NCBI RefSeq assembly: GCF_008974265.1 | Contig: NZ_BKZW01000001.1 | Coordinates: forward strand, 3,968,001-4,032,000 | Direction of reading: 5' to 3' | From: Dictyobacter vulcani | GTDB lineage: Bacteria > Chloroflexota > Ktedonobacteria > Ktedonobacterales > Ktedonobacteraceae | Length of the DNA: 64,000 nucleotides | Part shown: in pieces, positions 1 through 11,112 of the stretch | Layout: every line of letters starts with the position of its first letter | How positions within the stretch are numbered: position 1 is the stretch's first letter | Program-made: the position numbers and the translations under genes | Notes under the pieces: model-generated | Databases searched by the model: none | The model's input: the letters and a program-made list of their open reading frames with translations, nothing else | Told to the model about the DNA's origin: nothing

Positions 1-1
1 A

Positions 2-172
2 ATTGTTGGCGAGCAAGATGTGTTGACACCACCCGCTGTTGCCCGTGCCTATGCGCAACGTATTCCTGATGCGCAACTGGCTGTGATACCAAATGCTGGC
101 CATCTCTCAAACCTGGAACAACCTGCCATCTTTCAGGAAGTTGTACGTACTTTCCTTAGCAGTAAGTTCTAA
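2..172 (+). CDS. alpha/beta hydrolase, C-terminal fragment
   Basis: The open frame enters from the left edge and gives 56 residues up to a TAA. It ends like an alpha/beta-hydrolase: an Asp in a GEQDVLTPP turn, followed about 30 residues later by the catalytic-His loop NAGHLSNLEQP and a helix ending in FLSSKF. In this family (esterases, haloperoxidases, lactonases) those are the acid and base of the Ser-Asp-His triad. The nucleophile elbow lies outside the window, so the substrate cannot be guessed. A strong terminator follows directly. Confidence 0.8.
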   Translation: MVGEQDVLTPPAVARAYAQRIPDAQLAVIPNAGHLSNLEQPAIFQEVVRTFLSSKF

Positions 173-196
173 AACAGACCGTTTGAAATATGCTTT

Positions 197-240
197 AAGA
201 AAAAGGACAGGCATGCTCAGTCATGCCTGTCCTTTTTCTT
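197..240 (+). terminator. intrinsic terminator after the hydrolase
   Basis: A perfect 19-bp inverted repeat (197-215 with 222-240) surrounds a 6-nt loop, and the 3' arm ends in a T-rich run. It lies 25 bases after the hydrolase stop. Because the left arm is A-rich it could work on both strands. Confidence 0.85.
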
Positions 241-387
241 TTGCCTTCCGCGCCCCATTCTTTCACATCCACAACCTCTCTCGGCCAAAAGTAGAGAAAA
301 CTATTATCCCATCTTGACTTTTCCTTGATAACTTTCTAGTACAATTTCTTATGGTGAAACACTCAAATGTGATAAGAGGAGTTTTTA

Positions 388-2064
388 ATGGACATACACG
401 ATCAGCCAACTGAACCATGGAAGGATAATGAGGGCGCGCCAGCAGGATTTGTGTCGGGGAATGTCGTGACATCTGCTTCTAAATCCGGTCGTATCTCGCG
501 GCGGGCTCTTTTTACCGGATTGGCTGGAGCGGGCGCGGCTGTGGCGGTGGGTGGTGTTGCCCTGGCTGAATGGCAGCAATCACAGTCCAACCCGAATTCT
601 ATTCCAGGTGCACAATCTGGATCTGTCGCCAATGCACAGATAGGACACCTTTTGCGCCGTGCTGGTTTCGGCGGCCGCATTGAAGATCTGGCTTTCTACA
701 ATAGTCTGGGCTATGAGGGTGCGGTTGACCATTTATTGAATTATCAGCGGATCTCAGATCAAACGCTAGAACAACGTTTGAGTGCTGCTAAACTGGATTT
801 GAATAAGGCTCCTAATCAGCAGCGCTGGTGGTTGCTCCGTATGATTGACAGTCAGCGCCCACTGCAAGAAAAAATGACGCTCTTCTGGCATGGTATGCTG
901 ACAAGCAACTATCAAAAGGTCGGTGGTCCCAAAGTATATACGCGCATGATTGTACAGAACAACTTTCTGCGCGCCCACGCATTTGATACGTTTGACAACA
1001 TCTTACTGGGCATCACCAGCGATCCAGCCATGCTTTTCTATCTGGACCTGACCCGTAGCCGCAAGAATGCACCGAATGAGAATTATGCGCGTGAATTGAT
1101 GGAGCTTTTTACCCTTGGACTGGGTCATTATACCCAGGCCGATGTCTCGGCAGCGGCAGCGGCCCTGACCGGTTGGCATATCAAAGGCGGAACGTTAGAG
1201 GCGCAGTATAATCCACGTGATCATAGCAACAAGGAAATTACCTTCCTGGGCCACACGGGTAATTTGAACTATAAGGATGTTATACAGATCCTGACCAATC
1301 ATCCCGCTGCGGCAGCATTTTTGTGCCGTAAATTGTTTACGTTTTTTGTGTACGAAAATCCCAGTAATGAAGATCTGGCTCCATTAATAGATACATATAA
1401 TAAGAGCAATCATAACGTTGGCGCGGTGATGAAAACCCTTTTGCTCTCGCCACAATTCAGGTCAGATAAAGCCTATCGTGCCCGTGTGAAGTCACCCACC
1501 GAGTTTGTGGTTGGGGTTTATCGGGCCCTGGATGCTAAAACTGATGGCAAAGAGTTACCTGCCCAGACCATCATCCAGGGACAAACGCTGTTTGGTCCTC
1601 CGAATGTGGCGGGCTGGCCAGGCGATAAAGTGAGCGCTACCTGGCTGAATGGTGGCACCTGGTTGTCACGCTTAAATTATCTCAACCTGCTGATCGCTGG
1701 CGGCCGTAGCCGTACCAGTGTCTATAAGCCCTTTGATTTTCAGAGCAATATCGATAAATATAAAATTGACACCCCGGAGGCGTTCGTTACGCATTTTGCT
1801 AACTTCTTACTTGATGGCGCGCTTGATGATCAGCGTAAGGCACAACTGGTCAGCTACTTTACCATTGCCGATCCACGCTCGCGTCAGGGCCACGTGACCC
1901 TCGTCAACGGAAAAAGCTATCCTTAAGTAAGGTCCGGGTACCCTCTATCTGCTGATGGCCTCGCCCGAATACCAGTTGAATTAAAACTCCCTGACCCGTG
2001 CTAACCAGGAGTATTTCCTGCTGGTTGGTGGGTCTGAGAAGAGTAGCGTGAGAAAGGAAAGATG
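388..2064 (+). CDS. DUF1800 family exported protein (frameshifted 3' end)
   Basis: A DUF1800 protein of about 550 residues. The first 512 codons are open. The N-terminus has a Tat-like signal: SRR followed by a hydrophobic Ala/Gly stretch near residues 38-60. Typical family features follow, such as HLLRRAGFGG, FWHGML, NENYARELMELFTLG and GPPNVAGWPG. After GKSYP (near 1922) the frame breaks. The expected family tail (LLMASPEYQLN) is read in another frame and continues, with one more in-frame stop near 1984, to a TGA at 2062-2064, just before the DUF1501 start. DUF1800 and DUF1501 proteins are usually paired and thought to be exported, but their biochemical role is unknown. The breaks are probably sequencing errors. 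Confidence 0.85.
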
Positions 2065-2936
2065 AGAGATGAAACTTTCGCGTAGAGCCATGATCAAAGA
2101 TGGCATGCTGGTAGTATCTGCTGGTATGGTGATGCCCGCGATTTTCAGCCGTGGCCTGGCGTCAGCTAAAGCCCTTGGCCTGGATGGTGAGCGTATTGCT
2201 CAGGTCGGTAACGATCATACCTTGATTGTTGTCCAGCTGGCTGGTGGCAATGATGGTTTAAATACGGTCGTGCCGTATGCCGATAGTACCTATCATCAGA
2301 AGCGTCCGACCATTGGCCTGGGTGCAGACAAAGTGTTATCCCTGGATGGACGACTGGGCTTGAATGCTCAGCTAGCCCCACTGAAAAACTTATGGATCAG
2401 GGACATCTGGCGATTGTTGAAGGTGTCGGCTATGAAAATTAAAACTCCCTGCCCGTGCTAAAACCAGGAGTATTTCCGCTGGTTTGTGGGGTCTGGCAAG
2501 ATAAGCGTGAGGAAAGGAAAGATGAGAGATGATACTTCGCGTAAGCCATGATCAAAGAGGCATGCTGGCTATACAGACTTGGCATTATGCGTGTAATCCC
2601 CGGATTGTTCCAGCCGTGGCCTGTCGTCATGATAAGCCCCTTGGCCTGGAAAGGTGAGCTGTATTGGTCAGTGTCCGGTAACGATCAATACCCTTGATTG
2701 TTGTCCCAGCTGGCCGCTGATGCAATGTGGTTAAATGACGGGTCGTGAGTATGCCGATATGTACCTATCATCAGAAGCGTTCGACCCTCTTGGCAGGTGG
2801 GTGCAGACAAAAGTGTTATCGCCTGCACCTGGAGCGAACTGGCTTGAAGCTCAGTCTAAGCCCACTGAAAAATCTTATCGGGATTCCTAAAAGGAGACAC
2901 AAATTCTGGCGAGTGTTGAAGGTGTCGGCTATGCAA
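1978..2936 (+). repeat. imperfect tandem duplication (error-rich second copy)
   Basis: The stretch 1978-2436 (end of DUF1800 plus start of DUF1501) recurs at about 2436-2936 in the same order. The shared start, ATTAAAACTCCCTG, occurs at about 1980 and about 2438. The second copy differs by many scattered insertions, deletions and substitutions, not only in homopolymers. It continues beyond the first copy into further degraded DUF1501-like sequence (SLSHLYQS near 2940-2970). Confidence 0.8.
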
Positions 2937-4054
2937 ATTCCAAGTTTGTCCCATTTGTACCAAAGTCGATGGTATTGCTGGTCAGACCGATTAACGACCG
3001 GCAACTGTGTCCAACGGGAAAGGCCAGTTGTTTAGCGACCCGACTGGTCTGGTTATGGTGGAGATACGACAGGTCAACTGACTTCGACCTAGTATATAAC
3101 CGACCATCAATGGTAATTTGCGCCACATGGAACCTGCCAACGACAGCCCGTCGCCCTATTCTCATTCCAGAATACTTTGACGAGTACGTGCAAACCCTGA
3201 GCACGATCAGGCCTATCGTGGCCTTTGCATACGTAGAGTCCGATGCACGAAACAGACACTCGGTGGTCATAATAGCGCGCGCTGACAAGAGCCTTCTCGA
3301 AAGAGTCAGCAATACTAGCCCGTCTGTCACCGCGCTATATCTCAGCATCAACATGAGTGCGGCGACTCTTAGATACATTGCCCTGCGTGGATCAATGCCG
3401 AATTGAAGTGGTAAACAGCTCCAGCAGCGCGAAAGAACGTACACAAACCTAGGCAGCGTTGACAAAACCCCGCTATCCCAACAGGCATCCAGATATCGGC
3501 ACCACCACGTGAGCTTAACTAGAGGACGATTAGCCGAAGGACTAATATAAGTCCAGAAACTTGGGTTGCGTGGTGCTATTGTCACCGCTGGGTAGGTTTC
3601 GACACTACGCTCCCTGCCCGGTCAGCAGCAACACTCCAAAAATAGAGACGCCGAAGGAAAAGAAAGCCCCACCTGCTGAAAACGTTACGCTAAAGGACTG
3701 CAATCAAGGTCCTTCTTAAGAGATCCATGACTTCAAGCCTAGCCGGAAAGCTCGAACGATTATTCCTCGTCGTGATGACGTGGTCCGAATTTGGTCGACG
3801 CGTCGAAAGAAAATGGGAGCCTGGGCACCGATCATGGAACCCGCCGCCCCGCTTTTTGTCCTGGAAATGCGGTACAAAAAGGCATCTATGGCGAACCGCC
3901 AGATCTCCAGCAACTTGATCCTAACGGCAACCTGAAATATACCACCGACTTCCGTTCCGTCTATGCGACCGTTCTCGAACGGTGGATGGGAGCATCCTCC
4001 AAAGATGTCCTCAAAGGTACCTATCAAAGCCAGAACTTCCTACCCAAACTGTAG
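2069..4054 (+). pseudogene. DUF1501 family protein, broken by a noisy duplicated segment
   Basis: Residues 1-120 are a clean DUF1501 N-terminus: a twin-Arg-like MKLSRRAMIKDG signal, then LIVVQLAGGNDGLNTVVPYAD. The frame is lost near 2395. From 2436 the sequence restarts with a degraded copy of 1978-2436 and drifts into barely readable DNA. Family sequence returns at about 3765 (MTWSEFGRRV), in another frame at 3815 (ENGSLGTDHGT), and then cleanly from about 3860 to the stop (ending SQNFLPKL). As given, no functional protein is possible. The pattern points to one gene whose middle was assembled from raw reads. The family is alkaline-phosphatase/sulfatase-like and normally about 400 residues, the partner of the preceding DUF1800 gene. 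Confidence 0.75.
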
Positions 4055-4094
4055 TAGCGTCAGCGCTGATTTTCGCGCCTACGGCGCTCAAAAA

Positions 4095-4153
4095 TTTTAG
4101 GAGGTGGTGAAAAATCGTGCGCGCCGCGCAGGATTTTTCACCACCTCCTAAAA
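4095..4153 (+). terminator. intrinsic terminator after DUF1501
   Basis: A perfect 22-bp inverted repeat (4095-4116 with 4132-4153) has a GC-rich 15-nt loop and A/T-rich outer ends. It lies 40 bases after the DUF1501 stop. The arms contain an AGGAGG-like motif, but no reading frame follows, so it is not a ribosome site. Confidence 0.75.
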
Positions 4154-4509
4154 AGAAACATGGGCACTTTAGTGCCCGCGTGTGGCTAAGTGCAACGATC
4201 CTGGGAGGTTTGAGTCTCAGACACACTTTTATAGTAAGGCTTCCCCGGATTCTTCAGCTCAGGCGTCTTAGCTATGTGTCCCTATAGCTAGTAGGAGAGA
4301 ATGATATCGTCTGGCCTATACACTTGAGATTTAGGATGAAGTGTGATAAATAGAATGAATAAGTGTTAGCGTGGCTCTCTTTCTTTCTTTTTTTGCAGGA
4401 TAGTCATGAATTTTTTGTAGTAGCGTAAGCTATACAATCTGTGATCTATAAAGGTAATAATAGATACGTATGCGCCAGTTTGATGAAAGAACATAGCATA
4501 GCGGCAAAA
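4154..4509. other. noncoding region before the phytochrome gene
   Basis: About 355 bases with no credible gene. The DNA is AT-rich toward the right and should hold the promoter for the light-signalling cluster. I could not pick a convincing -35/-10 pair. Confidence 0.5.
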
Positions 4510-6774
4510 ATGGCAACAGAAGATATAAATCTTACAAATTGTGAACGCGAACCGATTCATATCCCGGCTCTATTCAACCCCACGGCATACTGTTTGTACT
4601 CAGTATCCCTTCGCTTCAGATTACGCAGGTGAGTAATACTACTCAGCTTCTGCTAGGTATCGCTCCTGAACAGTTTTTGCAGCAAGATCTGGCAGATTTT
4701 TTGCCTGCCGCTCAAATCACTGAAATCAGAGCAGCATTACAATTAGCTGAGATTGAAGCCGCTAATCCGCTACTGATTACGCCACAATCTGGTCAAGGGG
4801 AAGCACGAGTTTTTGATGGTGTTGTCCATCGTGTGGTTGGTCATGAGAATGAGTTGCTCCTGTTGGAATTAGAGGTTGCACCAGACCAAAATAAGGTGCA
4901 TATTCCGAATTTTTATCAGGTTATGCGTACCTCTGCTACCGTACTTCGGGGGCTTCCAGTTTATTGGATCTGTGTCAGTCTTCGGTTGAAGTGGTACGCA
5001 AGCTGACGGGCTTTGATCGTATTATGATCTATCGTTTTCATGAAGATTGGCATGGTGAAGTGATTGCGAAGTCTGCAATGAGGACATGGAGCCCTACCTT
5101 GGCCTGCACTATCCAGCCTCGGATATTCCCAGCCAGGCGCGTGAGTTGTATCGCTATAACTGGCTACGTTTAATTGCTGATGTCTCCTATCAGCCAGCTG
5201 CGATCATTCCCACCGATAGTCCTTTGACGCAGCATCCTCTTAACCTGAGCACTTCGGTGTTGCGTAGTGTCTCGCCAATGCATATTCAATATTTGAAAAA
5301 CATGGGGGTAGCATCCTCCATGTCAATCTCTATCCTCAAAAATCAGCAACTCTGGGACTGATATCCTGTCATCATAATGAGCCAAAATTTGTTCTTACAG
5401 TATTCGTGCAGCCTGTGAATTTCTGGACAGTTGTTATCTTGCAGATCGTGGCTCGTGAGGATGTGGATGATTATGCCTATGAACTGAAGGTCAAGGATCT
5501 CCAGTCTCAATTGCTTGAATATATGCGTGGTGAGCATGGTCATTATACGCAACTCCTGGAACATCCTCAGGAACTCTTACAATTGGTCAATGCTCAGGGA
5601 GCCGCTTTCTTCTTTGATGATACCTACACTTCTGTTGGCGCGGCTCCTGATTCCGCAGATGGCAGGCGTATCGTTGAGTGTTGAAAACTACTATAACGAG
5701 TGATATATTTGTCACTGAATCCTTATCCAGACATTGGCCAGAGGCAGCGCAATTCAAAGAGCGTGCGAGTGGCTTGCTGGCTATCTCTATCTCTCCTTTA
5801 CAGGCGAGCTATGTACTCTGGTTCCGTCCAGAAGTGGTGCATGAAATGAAGTGGGGGGAGATCCGCATAAACCGATGCAAATGCAGGATGGGAGCACACT
5901 TCTCCATCCTCGCACGTCATTTGCTGCCTGGGGGGAAACCGTTAACTTACAGTCACAGGCCTGGAAAGAAAGTGAAGTGGCTGCCGCGCGTGTGATCAGA
6001 AGTGCCATTATCGATCGCGTTCTGCAAGATCTGGTCGTGCAGCGTTCTAATGAGTTGCAGAACTTGAATCAGATGCTGGAAGCTAGTAATCAGGAACTGG
6101 ATTCTTTTGCCTATATCGTTTCTCATGACTTAAAAGAGCCACTGCGCGGCAATTACCAATTATGTCCATATTCTGAAAGAAGACTACGGCGACAGACTTG
6201 ATGCAGACGGTCTGAGCCGCCTGACAACACTGCTACGTTTAGCGCAGCGATTGGATACGCTGATCGAATCCCTCTTACACTATTCACGAGCGGGCCGTGT
6301 AGATCTGGCCTTTGCTGAAATTGATCTTAATAGCATACTGGAAAGTGTGCTGGAACTGCTGCAGGGTAGACTTGAGGAGAAGCAGATTACTATTCGCATT
6401 CCGCGTCCTTTGCCGACTGTCTGGTGTGATCGTGCTCGGATCGGGGAGATTTTTAGTAACTTGATCAGTAATGCGTTGAAATATAATGACAAAGCAGACA
6501 AATGGATTGAGATAGGTTATCAACAAACCGAGGATAAACAAGCCCCCCCGGTCTTTTTATGTCAGAGATAATGGCATTGGTATTCGGGACAAGTATTTTG
6601 ACTCGATCTTTCGAATTTTTAAACGCTTACATGGTCGTGATAAGTTTGAAGGCGGTGCCGGTGCTGGTTTTGACTATTGTGAAGCGTATTGTAGAGCGGC
6701 ATGGAGGAAAGATCTGGCTTGAGTCGGTCTATGGAGAAGGAACAACATTCTATTTTACCCTGCAGGAGGACTAA
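4510..6774 (+). pseudogene. bacteriophytochrome sensor histidine kinase (multiple frameshifts)
   Basis: Read across frames, this is a full-length bacteriophytochrome of about 750 residues. Starting at ATG 4510, NCEREPIHIP carries at residue 11 the N-terminal Cys that binds biliverdin in BphPs. The PAS domain follows, then a GAF domain (FDRIMIYRFHEDWHGEV; LGLHYPASDIPSQAR; LRSVSPMHIQYLKNMGV), a PHY domain, a HisKA box (VSHDLKEPLR near 6120) and a HATPase domain ending SVYGEGTTFYFTL. At least six frame changes occur (about 4566, 4950, 5065, 5352, 5400-5450 and 5670, with more in the kinase part). Most fit one lost G or other run base. All domains keep conserved residues, so the gene is probably intact in the organism. 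Likely role: red/far-red light sensing, passing phosphate to the next gene's product. Confidence 0.85.
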
Positions 6775-6780
6775 ACAAGC

Positions 6781-7236
6781 ATGTTTAATCGTGCCGATTA
6801 TCCAATACTTATTGTAGAGGATACTGATGAAGACTTTGAGATGATCCTATGGGCGTTAAAGAAGTTGTCGATTACGACGCCTATTTATCGCTGCGAAGAT
6901 GGAGATGAGGCTTTGGATTTTCTTCGTCATCGTGGAAAATATACAGACAGCACACTGGCTCCGCGACCTGCGCTGATTTTGCTGGATTTGAATCTGGTCT
7001 TATTGAATGGTCAGGAGGTACTGTCCCAGATTAAACTGGATGATGAACTTAAAATGATCCCCGTGGTCGTCTGGACCACCTCTGATGATCCCAAGGATAT
7101 CGAGGTTTGTTTTAAGCAAGAGCTAATAGCTATATTCTCAAGCCAATGACCTCTGAAAAAGTCTTGCAAGCCGTGGATTTTGTTGAACCAATACTGGTTT
7201 GGTGTGGTTAAGCTTCCTGAGACTGCTGAGATGTAA
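6781..7236 (+). CDS. Rcp1-like response regulator (frameshifted)
   Basis: A single-domain CheY-like receiver of about 150 residues, six bases after the phytochrome kinase. It has the acidic pocket (ED at residues 13-14), the phospho-acceptor Asp69 in LILLDLNL and the switch Thr in VVVWTTS. The long insert before the Asp is typical of Rcp1-type regulators paired with phytochromes. The raw frame stops at 7149. A lost G near 7112 and an extra T near 7180 restore ANSYILKPMTSEKV and the family-type tail NQYWFGVVKLPE, ending at TAA 7234-7236. It has no output domain, so it acts as a phosphorelay partner. Confidence 0.85.
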
Positions 7237-7238
7237 GC

Positions 7239-8357
7239 ATGACGGAGAAGAATCCTACAATTTGTATTATTGATGATAATCCAGAAGATCGGGAAGTTTT
7301 TCGACGCTACCTGTTGCAGGATACCCGTTATCGCTATCAATTTTATGAGGAAGAGACCGGGGAAGATGGTCTGACCCTCTGCCGGAAAATACAGCCCGAT
7401 TGCATTTTATTGGATTATAAATTGCCGGATATTGATGGGCTGGAGTTTTTAGCCAATCTGGCAGATAACTCTGGTTCTATTCCTTTTGCGGTCATCATGC
7501 TGGCGGGCCTGGGTGATGAATCGATTGCGTTACAGGCGATGAAGAGTGGTGCCCAGGATTATCTGGTCAAGGATGAGATGACGCCGGGTAACCTGTTCCG
7601 CGCTATCCATAACGCGATTGAACGTACTACCATGCGCCGAACGCTGGAAAAGCATCAGCAGGATCTGGAGCAGAAAAATCAAGAGATTCAGGCTTTTGCA
7701 TACGCCCTGGCTCATGATTTGCGTGCCCCTTTGCGTGCCATCACGGGTTTTTCGCAGATTGTAGAAGAAGATTATAAAAATGTCCTCGATGCTGATGGTC
7801 GTCATTATGTCGAAAATATCGTCCACGCCTGCACACAAATGGACCGTTTGATCGAAGATCTCTTGAATTATACGCGTATTGAGCATCGGGCTATCCGCTA
7901 TAAACCAGTGGCATTGGGCTACATGATCTCGCAAATCGTAGAGGGTTTGACTGAACGGATCAATCAGACGCAGGCGGTGATCTTGATCGCAGAGGATCTG
8001 CCGATGGTCTACGGCGATAGTACCTTGATCAACCAGATTTTTATCAATCTGCTTGAGAATGCTCTGGTCTATCGAAAGCCAGATCGCCAGATAGAATTGA
8101 GCCTGACATGGATGCAGGAGGATGATTTTGTGGTGGTGCGTCTGGCGGATAATGGCATCGGTATTGATCCCAAACATTATGAGAAAATATTTAGCCTGTT
8201 TCAGCGCTTGCATAGCGACGACCTGTATCCTGGAACCGGCATCGGCCTGGCCATCGTCAAGAAGGCCACTGACCTTTTGGGTGGGCAGGTCTGGGTCGAG
8301 TCTACCTTAGGGATAGGCAGTACTTTTTTTGTGAAACTTCCCGTGTATATATTGTAG
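7239..8357 (+). CDS. REC-histidine kinase hybrid
   Basis: An intact 372-residue protein starting two bases after the previous stop. Residues 1-125 form a receiver (IDD at 11-13, phospho-Asp59 in LLDYKLPDIDG, Lys111). A coiled-coil linker (about 130-150) leads to HisKA with His159 in LAHDLRAPLRA and a HATPase domain with NLLENAL (N box), DNGIGI (G1) and GTGIGLAIV (G2). This REC-first kinase layout is common beside cyanobacterial-type phytochromes, where the receiver gates the kinase. No membrane segment is present. Order and spacing suggest one operon from 4510. Confidence 0.9.
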   Translation: MTEKNPTICIIDDNPEDREVFRRYLLQDTRYRYQFYEEETGEDGLTLCRKIQPDCILLDYKLPDIDGLEFLANLADNSGSIPFAVIMLAGLGDESIALQAMKSGAQDYLVKDEMTPGNLFRAIHNAIERTTMRRTLEKHQQDLEQKNQEIQAFAYALAHDLRAPLRAITGFSQIVEEDYKNVLDADGRHYVENIVHACTQMDRLIEDLLNYTRIEHRAIRYKPVALGYMISQIVEGLTERINQTQAVILIAEDLPMVYGDSTLINQIFINLLENALVYRKPDRQIELSLTWMQEDDFVVVRLADNGIGIDPKHYEKIFSLFQRLHSDDLYPGTGIGLAIVKKATDLLGGQVWVESTLGIGSTFFVKLPVYIL

Positions 8358-8516
8358 AGGCGTATCTTTGTGAGCATGCAAAAGACTATTCTGGCTATGA
8401 AATTGATGACTCTATCTAAGAGTATATATTTTATATAATGGATGAGTTTTGTTATCTCTACCCAGAGCGATATATCTATTGCGATGTAAACACAAACAAT
8501 TATGTTGGAGTTGCCT

Positions 8517-10431
8517 GTGAGGTTCCTTATTGTTGATGATAGTATGAATGATCGTGAGCTTGTTGTACGCAGACTGAAAAGAGAATTTCCTGCGGCAGAG
8601 TATGTGGAAGTGGGATTGCCAGAAGACCTGGACGCTGCAATTGTTCATGATCAATTTGATATTGTTTTGACGGATTACCAATTGAACTGGGCCAATGGCT
8701 TACAGATTCTCAAGACTGTCAAGCAGCGTTATCCAGATGTTCCTGTCTTAATGGTGACTGGAACAGGGAGTGAGGAGATTGCTGTTGAGGGCTTACGCTC
8801 CGGTTTAAGTAACTATATTCTGAAGAGCCATCTAGAGCGCCTTCCACAAGCTGTTCATGAGAGTCTGGAGAAGGTGCGCCTGCAGAAGCAATATGATGAA
8901 GCCCTCTTGCAGCTACGGCAGTCCGAAGAACGCTATCGCGAAATTTTTGAACAGGGACTCACCGCATCTTTATGTGTACACCTCAGGGAGAGCTTCTCAC
9001 CTGTAATGCTGCCTTTGCACATATCTTTGGCTTTCCTTCTGAAATAGAAGCTTTACAAACAAACATATCCTCACTCTATCCCTCTACTGATGGTTATCAG
9101 ACTTTCTGTTCACTATTAGAGCAGCAGAAACGTCTCGCGTACCATGAAGTTACTATGATGCGCCATGATGGTACTCCTATTTATATTGTTGAGAACGTAG
9201 TTGGAACGTTTGATAAACAGGGTAATCTGGCGGAAATCAAAGGCTACATTTTTGATACAACTGAACGCAAAAAATTGGCTGATCAACTCCAACAGGCGCA
9301 GCGCCTGGAGAGCGTGGGATTATTGGTCAGTGGTATCGCCCATGATTTTAATAATATGTTGGGGGCATTCTCGGCTATACCAGTCGTGGACTTAACCGTG
9401 TGACTCAGAGTCATCCCCTCTATGACAACTTGCATCATATTCAGGAAATTGCTAACCGCGCTGCTAAGATGACTCATCAGTTGCTGGCATTTTCACGGCG
9501 TCAGGTTTTGGAGCCCAGTGATGTTAACCTGAATATGGTGGTTGAAAGCCTGTTGAGCTTATTTGGCAAAATATTGGCCGATCAGATTGAAATTGAGTTT
9601 CTGCCAGAAGCAGACCTGCATACGGTACATGTTGATTATGCTCAGATTGAACAGGTTCTCATGAATTTGTGTGTGAATGCTCACGATGCTATGCCAGATG
9701 GCGGGAAATTGACGATCAAGACCGCTAATGTGCCGTATGAGGAAGCATATCTGAAGAGCCGTGGTCAACTGGGACCGGGTGAGTATGTGTTGCTTTCGGT
9801 ACAGGATACTGGCACTGGCATGGATGAACAGACACAATCACACATTTTTGAGCCTTTTTTCACAACCAAAGAGATTGGCAAAGGGACTGGCCTGGGCTTA
9901 TCCATGGTTCATGGTATTATTGGTCAGCATAATGGCTACATTGGCGTGCAGAGTGTCCTTGATCAGGGAACAGAGTTCTGTATTTATCTTCCTACTATCG
10001 ACGCTCCTGTCGTCGAACTCGCTGTGGCCAGTGAGCCTGAAGGCATGCCACTGGCAGTACAGGGCGGGGATGAAATGATTCTGGTGGTTGAGGATGATCC
10101 AGACCTGCGCTGTTTGATGGAAGAAGCCCTGGCAGAGTATGGTTATACGGTCATGAGCGCGGCCGATGGCATGGAAGGACTGAAGCTTTTTCAGTCGAAC
10201 CAGGAGGCTATCGCGCTGGTAGTCTCGGATCTTGTGACACCCAGGATGAAGGGAAAAGAGCTCTACGATGCTATTCATGAGCTCAGGGAGGATGCCCGGT
10301 TCCTGTTTATCAGTGGGTATCAGGCGAACCAGATCAGCCAGAATTTTGTGCTGGACAAAGGGTTTGCGTTTCTACAGAAACCGTTCGATCTGGATGAATT
10401 GGCTGCCAGGGTGCGTGAGATTCTGGGCTAG
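8517..10431 (+). CDS. REC-PAS-histidine kinase-REC hybrid (two frameshifts)
   Basis: One gene in three frames, about 640 residues. The start is probably GTG 8517 (MRFLIVDDS), because GGAG lies 7 bases upstream; an in-frame ATG lies at 8502. Order: receiver (IVLTDYQLNWANG), coiled coil, PAS (TPQGELLTCNAAF to RHDGTPIYI), HisKA (GIAHDFNNML near 9345), HATPase (NLCVNAHDAM, DTGTGM, GTGLGLSMVHGI), and a C-terminal receiver (VVEDDPDLRC, VVSDLVTP, LQKPF). Breaks near 8965 and 9362 both fit a single lost base; the second is in a G run. The HDFNN phospho-box is of the class that often regulates by phosphatase activity. It is the last gene of the phytochrome cluster and soluble. Confidence 0.87.
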
Positions 10432-10439
10432 TTGCTGGT

Positions 10440-10494
10440 AAGTATGGTGTGTGAAAAAAACACGCTCAGCACGTTTTTTTCACACACCATACTT
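10440..10494. terminator. bidirectional terminator between convergent genes
   Basis: A perfect 22-bp inverted repeat (10440-10461 with 10473-10494) with an 11-nt loop. An A7 run lies in the left arm and a T7 run in the right, so it can end the hybrid kinase (plus) and the 10509 gene (minus). A short direct repeat of ACTTAATCTTCTTC follows. Confidence 0.85.
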
Positions 10495-10508
10495 AATCTT
10501 CTTCATAC

Positions 10509-11030
10509 TTAATCTTCTTCGTAGCTGACCCCGACGCGCTCAATGCGGTTTTGTACCTCGAAAAGTGCTTCAAGTCGTGGCGTTGTGGCTTGATTACTTT
10601 CTTCAAGCCCGGTCTGGATCAGGTCTTCAATTTGCAGATAATATTCAACCAGTAGTCGTTCTCCCACCGTCACATGATTCACACAATCTTCCAGCATCTC
10701 GCCTGCCTCTTCATAGGTAGCCAGACGCTCCTGAGCACTCTGAAAGGCGTTCTGCTGACTTTGTAGCCGTTCTGTCAGTTCCTGGTAAGCACGGCGCCGC
10801 AAAGGGGCTGAGCCTGTGCTGATCTGCAATTCCTGTAGCACCAGTGCTACCGTCCCCATATCCATCGTGGTCTCTTTTTCCTTACGTTTTAACCATGCAC
10901 GCACGGCATGTAAACGAACCAGTGGATTGGCGCTGGCAGGTAAACGTAAATTATCATCTGAAAGCAGTTCATCACTGCCGGTTTGATCTTCTTGTGCTGA
11001 CAACTCGTCGTCAAAATCCATCTGATGCAA
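10509..11030 (-). CDS. conserved acidic coiled-coil protein, unknown function
   Basis: A 173-residue soluble protein I do not recognise. Residues 1-35 are acidic and probably disordered. Residues 40-170 are strongly helical with a Gln/Glu-rich coiled coil (LTERLQSQQNAFQSAQERL) and an acidic C-terminus. There is no signal peptide or membrane segment, and the only Cys is in EDCVNHV. It is a monocistronic minus-strand gene between a convergent terminator and the transporter's terminator. Confidence 0.6.
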   Translation of the reverse strand: MHQMDFDDELSAQEDQTGSDELLSDDNLRLPASANPLVRLHAVRAWLKRKEKETTMDMGTVALVLQELQISTGSAPLRRRAYQELTERLQSQQNAFQSAQERLATYEEAGEMLEDCVNHVTVGERLLVEYYLQIEDLIQTGLEESNQATTPRLEALFEVQNRIERVGVSYEED

Positions 11031-11112
11031 TTCCTTTTTTTCGCTACAACGTTTGTTGTAATCGTAGCATAGTTTCGCAAGGTCTTTCTAATTGTACTTA
11101 ACCAGCCATGCT

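Noticed and set aside
2929..3585. A 218-codon minus-strand open frame in the noisy segment
   Set aside because: It crosses error-rich DNA; its sequence resembles no family and the plus strand still carries degraded DUF1501 text.
9340..9420. Programmed ribosomal frameshifting in the hybrid kinase
   Set aside because: Similar single-base losses occur in many unrelated genes here, so error explains it better; no slippery site with a downstream stem is seen.
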